Source of the DNA: JAUVZL01 sp965603515
GTDB lineage: Bacteria > Hydrothermota > Tepidihabitantia > SM23-42
Length of the DNA: 64,000 bases
Direction: 5' to 3'
NCBI GenBank assembly: GCA_965603515.1
Contig: CBFDDH010000001.1
Span: 1 to 64,000, forward strand
The notes under the pieces are model-generated. The model saw only the letters and a list, made by a program, of their open reading frames with translations. It had not been told where the DNA came from and did not search any database. The translations under genes and the position numbers were made by a program. Of this stretch, positions 53,133 to 59,731 are shown piece after piece; position 1 is the stretch's first letter; each line of letters starts with the position of its first letter.

Positions 53133-53770
53133 GATTTATTCGCCAATTTGCTTCTCAGCCATTCCATCACTTTTGCATAGGTGTCTTCAATAGATGTAGA
53201 AGTTGTATCAATGATATCAATCGGTGGCGATATCATGCTAGCATTTTCTTTGATCCAACGATTGTATTCAATATGGTCTTTAATGAATTTTTTATCGGTA
53301 TAATTCTGCTGTTTCTGTCGTACGATAAGTCGCTTCTTCAGAACTTCGTCTTCGCATACCAATGCCGAATAATGTATCTTACTGAAATAGCGCCGTTCTG
53401 TACATGCTTCAAAATGAGAAGGCTCACCACACTGAATCAAAAAGACAGGTTTACCACCCTGTGAGACATGCTTACATACCCTCAGCCACAACTCGCGAAT
53501 TTCACGGTAACCTGTTTCTGGTGTATCAAATTCTCTTCTCCATAGGATGTCGCCGTCCATAGGTACCACAAGAGGTTGCTTGCCCACTAAGTTTAAACAT
53601 ACAGTTGACTTTCCAGAAGTACTCGCACCAAGAAGAATAAAAAGCGGCAACATAAGAAACTGTTTTTCGAAATTGCAGTCCGGACATATCGCAATCGCAT
53701 CTTCGCCATTTAATCGTTCTATATTGCACTGTGGGTAACGCAAACCACATTGAGGACAGATATCAAACAT
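53129..53770 (-). CDS. P-loop kinase-like protein with N-terminal zinc ribbon
   Basis: 213 residues. The N-terminus has a four-cysteine ribbon (CPQCGLRYPQC, then CPDC). A P-loop follows, LLGASTSGKST, and an adenylate/nucleoside-kinase-like order of segments (MDGDILWRR, ALVCEDEVLKKRLIVRQ). Small-molecule kinase or nucleotide-repair roles are possible. No Shine-Dalgarno; the promoter leaves five bases between -10 and ATG, so it is probably leaderless. Cotranscribed with a Nudix hydrolase, which hints at nucleotide metabolism. Confidence 0.7.
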   Translation of the reverse strand: MFDICPQCGLRYPQCNIERLNGEDAIAICPDCNFEKQFLMLPLFILLGASTSGKSTVCLNLVGKQPLVVPMDGDILWRREFDTPETGYREIRELWLRVCKHVSQGGKPVFLIQCGEPSHFEACTERRYFSKIHYSALVCEDEVLKKRLIVRQKQQNYTDKKFIKDHIEYNRWIKENASMISPPIDIIDTTSTSIEDTYAKVMEWLRSKLANKS

Positions 53771-53775
53771 GATTT

Positions 53776-53803
53776 ATTATACCTTTTTGTGACACACGGT
53801 CAA
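53776..53803 (-). promoter_or_regulatory. Promoter of the kinase/Nudix pair, leaderless
   Basis: TTGACC-N16-TATAAT on the minus strand, with five bases before the ATG. Confidence 0.65.
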
Positions 53804-53817
53804 CATCTAGTCCAACT

Positions 53818-53863
53818 CGCCAGGATGTCTTAGACAACAAACAGGCACAGATTTGGCACAAAG
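53818..53863 (+). repeat. Integrase-tail repeat, full-length copy
   Basis: CGCCAGGATGTCTTAGACAAC, then AAACAGG and CACAGATTTGGCACAAAG. In frame QDVLDNKQAQIWHKDD, continuing open for some codons. GGCACA pair at 11 bp. Confidence 0.7.
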
Positions 53864-53936
53864 ACGATGTCAGAAGATGCCAACTTGCGTCAAAAAGCGA
53901 TCGTATTTGGTGGTGAATTGGGCCATGCTCCCCAAA

Positions 53937-53968
53937 CCAAGTGGATTTCGTATCCGCTTGGTCTAGAC
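53937..53968 (+). other. tRNA anticodon-arm-like hairpin
   Basis: CCAAGTGGA-TTTCGTA-TCCGCTTGG, a 9-bp stem with a 7-base loop, then TCTAGAC. The same order as in 42179-42225 and 62749-62795. Confidence 0.5.
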
Positions 53969-54027
53969 ATTTTAAAAACTCAAAAATAGAGATCTTCTGC
54001 TAATCTTAAATTACAGTATTTGCTACC

Positions 54028-56934
54028 CTATCTTGATCCAATGATAAGCATCTCAGTTGAACCTGCTGTTCTTACATAATCATCGGCAGCAGCGATTATT
54101 GTGAGATTTTTATCTGATATGGCTGAAATAGATATACCTGGTTGAACTAGTGTAATCTTTGTCTTCATTGGTTTTAGAGTTGTTCTTTCGAGGCATTTCT
54201 CGACACCTCGAATATCACCCTTCAAGAATTTAGAACCGCGTCTCGTTCGTCTCTTGATATGTTCACATACTTTGTCAGAACTGTTTAGGTGCGTAGATTT
54301 AATAACCTGACCAGTCACCTCATAAATATCTGATACTCTATTGCCGGGAGATTCATGGCATGATTTCTTGCAATGATAAAACACAACCTCGATATATTCA
54401 TTACGCGATTCAAGAGTTATGAAATCAGCCAGTTCGCCTGAGCCATGGTCATAGAATACTACATCAACTTTTTTGGAGGTAAGATAGCTGCCTAGAAAAG
54501 TATGGATTGAAGTACCATTTTGTGTTTCGAAGTTAGCTTCATTTGTAATATTAACTTTGTTGCCTTTCCAATCAACTGTTAAAATCTTGCGACGATCATA
54601 TGGTGCGAATTCAGTCGGTGCTGGGTAGAATTCATGACCCGAAAACCAAGCGAAATTCCAGATGTAAAATTGAAGCGGATAATTATTTAAATAATCGATA
54701 ATATTAATTGCCTCCTCTTGATTGAAAACCTCTAGAATTCCTTCTGCCTTTGGGTCCGGTGTGAAAAAACTTGCAGAATTAATTGAGAAAACGATAGGCC
54801 AATCGAAGGAGGGAAAAGATAGTGCCAGATTGATGACTTCATCTTTATTGGTAGCAAGAATTTCAAATTCACAATCGAGCAAATCAAATATTGTTCTTTT
54901 GCCTTTGTTTTGATAACATATCTGCCAAGGATGTGCAAAAGCATTCACATGCCATTCTACAGCAATTATATTTTTTGGGATAGACGATAGCTGTTGACTG
55001 GTTGGTAGAATATCTAATCCGGATCCCGTTTGGACAACACCTTCAGAATTAATTTTATCACCTAATTCCTTGCACCAATCAATCAATAAAGGTATTTGGA
55101 GATTCTGGTTCCGCCAAACTTTAGAGCCGCTACTATATCCGATTGTGATAGATTCACCATGACGGCTTGCTTTGGCAAAAATATGACCTCGATGAAACAG
55201 TCTACCATCAGTCTTTCGCACTGCATCTTGTGCATGAGAGCCAGCGATAATTCGATATGTTTCAGTATTTGTACTCCTTACTCTATTCCGCATTCCAATG
55301 TTAAAACAGTCTAGCTTCTCAAGATCCCTTAATATTCTATTAATTCGAAATAACTCCAATATCCCATGACTTCCACGGCAGATGTGCTTAGCTACAATCT
55401 CATATAATGAAGTGCTACGTCGAGAGGCATTGATAAAAAGCAAATTAGCTTTCTTATGAAAGTAAATGATAAACAAGTCATATTCAGTCCGTTGGAATAT
55501 ATCCATATTGGACCATCGTGCTTGCAGGGATTCTTTGGTTATTAGGATTGTGGTCGATAATTCTGGCGAATATCTATGATATACAATTTCAAAATTTGGT
55601 GGAAATTCAATGTCAGCTTCCAGATCAACATCACCGTCCACTTCATATATTTTTACATGGCTATAAGGTTTCAGACTATATAGTGATAAGTCTTGAAGCT
55701 CAAAATCTGAAATCGTAGGTGCCGTAAATGTATCAATGTTCATGCGAATTCGGTCTTCCATTTGAATTTTAGTCTCACTTAAATTGGCAATAATTTCTTG
55801 CCAGGTCGCATCTTCTCTATATAGTTTTTCTGTTTCAATTTCTATTTGATTGGGTATCGCCAAGAACTTTGCCTGTCCGATTTTATCACCACTCACTCTT
55901 GCAAATCTACCAATAAATTGTAGGGTTATCTCTAAAGACTTATGAGGTATATGAATAGCAGCTATTTTTAGCTGTGGGAAATCAAACCCTTCACCCAGCA
56001 TTGAAACACATATAATCCCATCAAGTTTATTACTCCGCAATAACGCTATGGCTTTCTTTATATGCCTATAACTATATCCGCTGTGAATGACCTGTAGATT
56101 TAAATGCGTATTATCTTGATATATTCTTTTAAGATCATTTGCCCGTTTCTTGGAATCAGTCCGGACCATAAGTGCATGCGAATAACCCTGCCCCTTATCC
56201 TTTTTGAATATTCTTTCTGCGTACTTTGCTATTACTATGTCGGGATCATCTTTACCATCCCAATCAACGGGATAGTATTCAATCTCTCCAAAAATGCCAT
56301 CCTCAAAGGCTTTTCTTAATGGGTATGTATATATGAATTTCCCACCAATCTCTTTTTTATCCTTTCTGAAAGGTGTTGCTGTAAATAATACTTTCCTTGC
56401 ATTTGGGAATGTATCCAGTAATTTTGCCCACGTTCTTGCTGGACTATGATGGGCTTCATCCACTAGAATCATATCAAACAATTCATCTGGTGGTTTGACT
56501 ATCCCAGCAATTCCTGGACTTACAACATTAGGAGTAGAGACACAAACATCATACTTTGCATATCCGAACCAATCTTCTTTTGTTTTAACACGTTTTGTGA
56601 TTCTCTTTGTCTTTGGGCATTTGAATTTGCGTGATACACAACCACACTTTTTGAGAGTTTGTAGGCTCTCAAACTCCTCTGTGATTTGATCGCGCACTAA
56701 TATACTTGGTGTTATTACTAGCACTCTTTTTACACGTAACAAATAGGCTGAAAGGATTAGAACCGCTGTTTTTCCGGATCCTGTTGGCATCACAACAATT
56801 GCAGGATCTTCTCTTAACGTGAAGTGGGTCAATATAGAATGAATCGCACCAATTTGTGAATTTCTCAATCCCGGATTTTCATTATCTTGTATTGGTAATT
56901 TTACTCTATTATAGTAATTGAAAAAATAGGACAT
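54028..56934 (-). CDS. Large SF2 DEAH helicase with cysteine insert and possible C-terminal nuclease domain
   Basis: 968 residues. Helicase motifs: Walker A MPTGSGKTA (49-57), VDEAHHS (DEAH 159-162), LFTATPF (182-188), and motif VI QFIGRFAR (338-345). A cysteine-bearing insert (KKCGCVSRKFKC, 95-106) sits between motifs Ia and II. The C-terminal 500 residues are not a standard helicase accessory. Near 824-870 the pattern DHGSGELADFITLE, VVFYHCKKS, VSDIYEVTGQVIKS resembles effector domains fused to defence helicases. This is pattern recognition only. GAGGAGC precedes ATG. A restriction or anti-phage role is plausible given the location. Confidence 0.82.
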   Translation of the reverse strand: MSYFFNYYNRVKLPIQDNENPGLRNSQIGAIHSILTHFTLREDPAIVVMPTGSGKTAVLILSAYLLRVKRVLVITPSILVRDQITEEFESLQTLKKCGCVSRKFKCPKTKRITKRVKTKEDWFGYAKYDVCVSTPNVVSPGIAGIVKPPDELFDMILVDEAHHSPARTWAKLLDTFPNARKVLFTATPFRKDKKEIGGKFIYTYPLRKAFEDGIFGEIEYYPVDWDGKDDPDIVIAKYAERIFKKDKGQGYSHALMVRTDSKKRANDLKRIYQDNTHLNLQVIHSGYSYRHIKKAIALLRSNKLDGIICVSMLGEGFDFPQLKIAAIHIPHKSLEITLQFIGRFARVSGDKIGQAKFLAIPNQIEIETEKLYREDATWQEIIANLSETKIQMEDRIRMNIDTFTAPTISDFELQDLSLYSLKPYSHVKIYEVDGDVDLEADIEFPPNFEIVYHRYSPELSTTILITKESLQARWSNMDIFQRTEYDLFIIYFHKKANLLFINASRRSTSLYEIVAKHICRGSHGILELFRINRILRDLEKLDCFNIGMRNRVRSTNTETYRIIAGSHAQDAVRKTDGRLFHRGHIFAKASRHGESITIGYSSGSKVWRNQNLQIPLLIDWCKELGDKINSEGVVQTGSGLDILPTSQQLSSIPKNIIAVEWHVNAFAHPWQICYQNKGKRTIFDLLDCEFEILATNKDEVINLALSFPSFDWPIVFSINSASFFTPDPKAEGILEVFNQEEAINIIDYLNNYPLQFYIWNFAWFSGHEFYPAPTEFAPYDRRKILTVDWKGNKVNITNEANFETQNGTSIHTFLGSYLTSKKVDVVFYDHGSGELADFITLESRNEYIEVVFYHCKKSCHESPGNRVSDIYEVTGQVIKSTHLNSSDKVCEHIKRRTRRGSKFLKGDIRGVEKCLERTTLKPMKTKITLVQPGISISAISDKNLTIIAAADDYVRTAGSTEMLIIGSR

Positions 56935-56975
56935 AATCGCTCCTCACTATACAATGTTTCGAATATTTACAAAAA

Positions 56976-57001
56976 AGGTATGAAAACCTAGCTACTCTCA
57001 C
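56976..57001 (+). repeat. Short intergenic repeat, third copy
   Basis: AGGT-ATGAAA-ACCTAGCTACTCTCAC, related to 1113-1133 and 9017-9037, in the leader of the helicase gene. Confidence 0.45.
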
Positions 57002-57036
57002 ATCAAACCATCAGTTCCCATGGTTTCTCTAACTAT

Positions 57037-57064
57037 ATTATACATTTCTTGACTGAATTGTCAA
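57037..57064 (-). promoter_or_regulatory. Promoter of the helicase gene
   Basis: TTGACA-N16-TATAAT on the minus strand, both hexamers perfect, about 100 bp upstream of the ATG. Confidence 0.75.
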
Positions 57065-57123
57065 CGTGATAGTAGGCTTTTATACCATGCGGATTAGTAT
57101 TACACTGGGTCCTTCACGATTTT

Positions 57124-58359
57124 CTATCTGACCTTGATTACTTTTTGTGTTATCTTCCCATCAACTTCAATAAAATAGACACCTGGTTTGATTCTATCAA
57201 GCATTACGACTCGCCCCATGATGTCAAAGACTTTATATTGCTTGCCTTCAGGGAGTAGTAAAGGTCCGTTGATGATGGTTGCAGCAAAATCAATATCTCT
57301 TACAGGAACGATCTTCTCTTCCTCCACATCACTTACTGGTTCTGTTAACCAGGGATCATAATCAACCCATTGACTCACTTCGTCACCAATGCCAGGACCA
57401 AAACCGCCAGGACCACTTGTGTCTCCCCACCAATTGTATCGAGCATCCATTATATTTGTGGAGTCTTCATTGCATATCCCATAACCAACATTAGCGACAA
57501 TATTGTTATGAATAACTGTCGCACTAGAATTCACTGCGCTGTATATGCCATCTCCACTATTACTTGAGATAGTGCAGCTATCGATAAATAGTGAAGACCA
57601 CCAGCAGTAGATTCCACCTCCATGCTCGCCCGCGACATTTCTTGTGATTGTATTGCCCGTAATTTCCGGTGAGGACCGCCAACAATAGATACCGCCACCG
57701 GTAAAAGCAGCGGTATTCAAACGTAGTATATTATTAACGATAAGAGGTGAAGACTCTAGACATAAAATACCCCCGCCATTACCATCTGTTCTGTTATGTA
57801 CAATTGTATTATGTTTGATTATCGGAGAGGAATTGTAACGGCATGCAATTCCGCCGCCCCATAGATCTGCTTCATTCCTGCTGATTACATTATTGATGAT
57901 AATCGGTGAACCATTCTGCACATAGATGCCACCGCCGTATTCTCCAGCTCTGTTGTCAGTAATAATGTTATTGGTGATAATCGGTGAACCATTCTGTATA
58001 TAGATACCACCGCCCATATAAGAATATCCATTTTGAATAGTAAATCCATCGATTACGGTTGTAGTATCTACCACCCAGCACATGGCGATTCCTCCATCTA
58101 TTATTGTGGTGTCAGGACCGTGTTCACTTAGCAGGTGAATACCCTGTATATTATTGGGCCACGAAATGTGTTCAAAATACGTACCAGGACCCACGAGCAC
58201 TGTATCATTGTGGTTACAGTACGATTGTAAAGCGATTTCAATACTATTCAAAGCAGAATCCAGGTGAACATACCATGTTGTAGCATGTATAATGCTAAAT
58301 GAGCTACATATTGAAATCGCTATTTTCATTGCTATGGTGAAAAAAACAAAATTCCTCAT
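57124..58359 (-). CDS. Secreted parallel beta-helix protein with compact sorting domain
   Basis: 411 residues. Signal peptide, then TWYVHLDSALNSIEIAL and NDTVLVGPGTYFEHI, then rungs with GGGIYxQNGSPIIxNNxI. Compact sorting domain at the end (YKVFDIMGRVV, KPGVYFIEVDGKIT, VIKVR). It ends with the same NEDSTNIMDARYNWWGDTSG block as its neighbour. Overlap ATGA with the upstream gene. It probably binds or acts on polysaccharide, though no catalytic residue is seen. Confidence 0.82.
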   Translation of the reverse strand: MRNFVFFTIAMKIAISICSSFSIIHATTWYVHLDSALNSIEIALQSYCNHNDTVLVGPGTYFEHISWPNNIQGIHLLSEHGPDTTIIDGGIAMCWVVDTTTVIDGFTIQNGYSYMGGGIYIQNGSPIITNNIITDNRAGEYGGGIYVQNGSPIIINNVISRNEADLWGGGIACRYNSSPIIKHNTIVHNRTDGNGGGILCLESSPLIVNNILRLNTAAFTGGGIYCWRSSPEITGNTITRNVAGEHGGGIYCWWSSLFIDSCTISSNSGDGIYSAVNSSATVIHNNIVANVGYGICNEDSTNIMDARYNWWGDTSGPGGFGPGIGDEVSQWVDYDPWLTEPVSDVEEEKIVPVRDIDFAATIINGPLLLPEGKQYKVFDIMGRVVMLDRIKPGVYFIEVDGKITQKVIKVR

Positions 58360-59591
58360 CGTATTTTTACCACTTTTCTTGTTATTCGCCCATCTACCTC
58401 AATGAAATAGATACCTGGTTTTATTTTATCAGACAAGACGACACGTCCCGTGATGTCAAAGACTCTACATTCCTTACCATCAGGTAATAATAACGGTCCA
58501 CTGATAATGGTAGATCCAAAATCACTACTCCTTAGAGGAACGATCTTCCATTCCTCTATATCACTTACTGGTTCTGTTAACCAGGGATCATAATCAACCC
58601 ATTGGCTCACTTCATCGCCAATGCCAGGACCAAAACCGCCAGGACCACTTGTGTCTCCCCACCAATTGTATCGAGCATCGATTATATTTGTGGAGTCTTC
58701 ATTGCATATCCCATAACCAATGTTATATGTAATATTATTATTATTAATTATAGGGTTAGACAAAGAATCACAGTAAACGCCATCGCTATTATTGCTTGAT
58801 ATCGTGCAGCTATCAATAACTGGCGAAGACAACCAGCAATAAATGCCACCGCCATGTTCACCAACAATATTTCGGTTAATAGTGTTGTTGGATATAATGG
58901 GCGAAGACCGCCAGCAAGTGATACCACCTCCGACATAGTCAGCTATGTTCAGCTCTATGGTATTTCCGGTAATGGTTGCTGAAGAATTGTCGCAAAAAAT
59001 TCCGCCTCCATTGTATCCAGCACTATTCCCCACGATGATATTAGACGTAATGACTGGCGCAGAGTTGTCCAGACAACAGATACCTCCACCCCAGTGACCC
59101 GCTGTGTTTTCGGTGATTATACTGTTCCGAATAATTGGAGAAGCCTCAACACAATAAATACCACCACCCCAGTGGTCAGCTGTATTATTAGTAATTATCA
59201 TATCAGTTATAATCGGTGCCCCAGAGAAACAATAAATACCACCACCAAGTCCATACCATCCTCTTTGAATGGTAAATCCACAGATTACAGTTGTGGAATC
59301 AATTGGTCTGGCTATTAGAATTACAATTCCGCCATACACACCATCAATTATTGTTACTTCAGGACCCGATTCACTTATGAGGTCGATACCCTGGATGTTC
59401 GGCCAAGAGAAACGCTCAGGATATATGCTTGCTGCGACCAGCACTGTATCATCATCAGAGCAGGAATTCAATCCTGCCTGGATAGTATTTAAACTTGAGT
59501 CTGGGTGTACATACCAAACTGTCGCATATGCTTTACTTAAGAAAAACAACAGTAATGTTGCAGTTTTTGTCAGTGAAATATATCTGTTCAC
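58356..59591 (-). CDS. Secreted parallel beta-helix protein with compact sorting domain
   Basis: 411 residues from the GTG at 59591, 8 bases after GAAGGGG. An upstream in-frame start would add 28 residues ahead of the signal peptide. The same architecture and length as the next gene: VWYVHPDSSLNTIQAGL, GGGIYC rungs, and a tail KECRVFDITGRVV, KPGIYFIEVDGRIT, VVKIR. The final third is nearly identical to 57124-58359, which points to recent duplication or gene conversion. First gene of the operon. Confidence 0.82.
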   Translation of the reverse strand: MNRYISLTKTATLLLFFLSKAYATVWYVHPDSSLNTIQAGLNSCSDDDTVLVAASIYPERFSWPNIQGIDLISESGPEVTIIDGVYGGIVILIARPIDSTTVICGFTIQRGWYGLGGGIYCFSGAPIITDMIITNNTADHWGGGIYCVEASPIIRNSIITENTAGHWGGGICCLDNSAPVITSNIIVGNSAGYNGGGIFCDNSSATITGNTIELNIADYVGGGITCWRSSPIISNNTINRNIVGEHGGGIYCWLSSPVIDSCTISSNNSDGVYCDSLSNPIINNNNITYNIGYGICNEDSTNIIDARYNWWGDTSGPGGFGPGIGDEVSQWVDYDPWLTEPVSDIEEWKIVPLRSSDFGSTIISGPLLLPDGKECRVFDITGRVVLSDKIKPGIYFIEVDGRITRKVVKIR

Positions 59592-59629
59592 GATATTTAC
59601 CCCTTCTAACAGATTTATATCTACAGAAA

Positions 59630-59657
59630 ATGATATGTGGATATCGCTTGATGTCAA
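59630..59657 (-). promoter_or_regulatory. Promoter of the beta-helix pair
   Basis: TTGACA-N16-TATCAT on the minus strand. It also supports the GTG start at 59591, since longer starts would lie upstream of the transcript. Confidence 0.65.
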
Positions 59658-59689
59658 GAGGCAAAGTGCGCACAAGCATTATGTCCCCC

Positions 59690-59717
59690 TTGACATTCAT
59701 TTCACTATCATTATCAT
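59690..59717 (+). promoter_or_regulatory. Promoter of the C25-like gene
   Basis: TTGACA-N16-TATCAT, 15 bases before the ATG at 59732. The spacing favours that start over upstream ones. Confidence 0.65.
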
Positions 59718-59731
59718 TACTTGGGAGTATA

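Noticed and set aside
39165..53863. Integron attC sites
   Set aside because: The repeats lack paired R and L boxes with the GTTRRRY / RYYYAAC consensus and the usual folded stem. No intI is visible. Only the cassette-like layout is similar.
59495..59731. Longer N-terminus for the C25-like protein
   Set aside because: It overlaps the divergent beta-helix gene and precedes the promoter at 59690-59717. The signal peptide starts at 59732.
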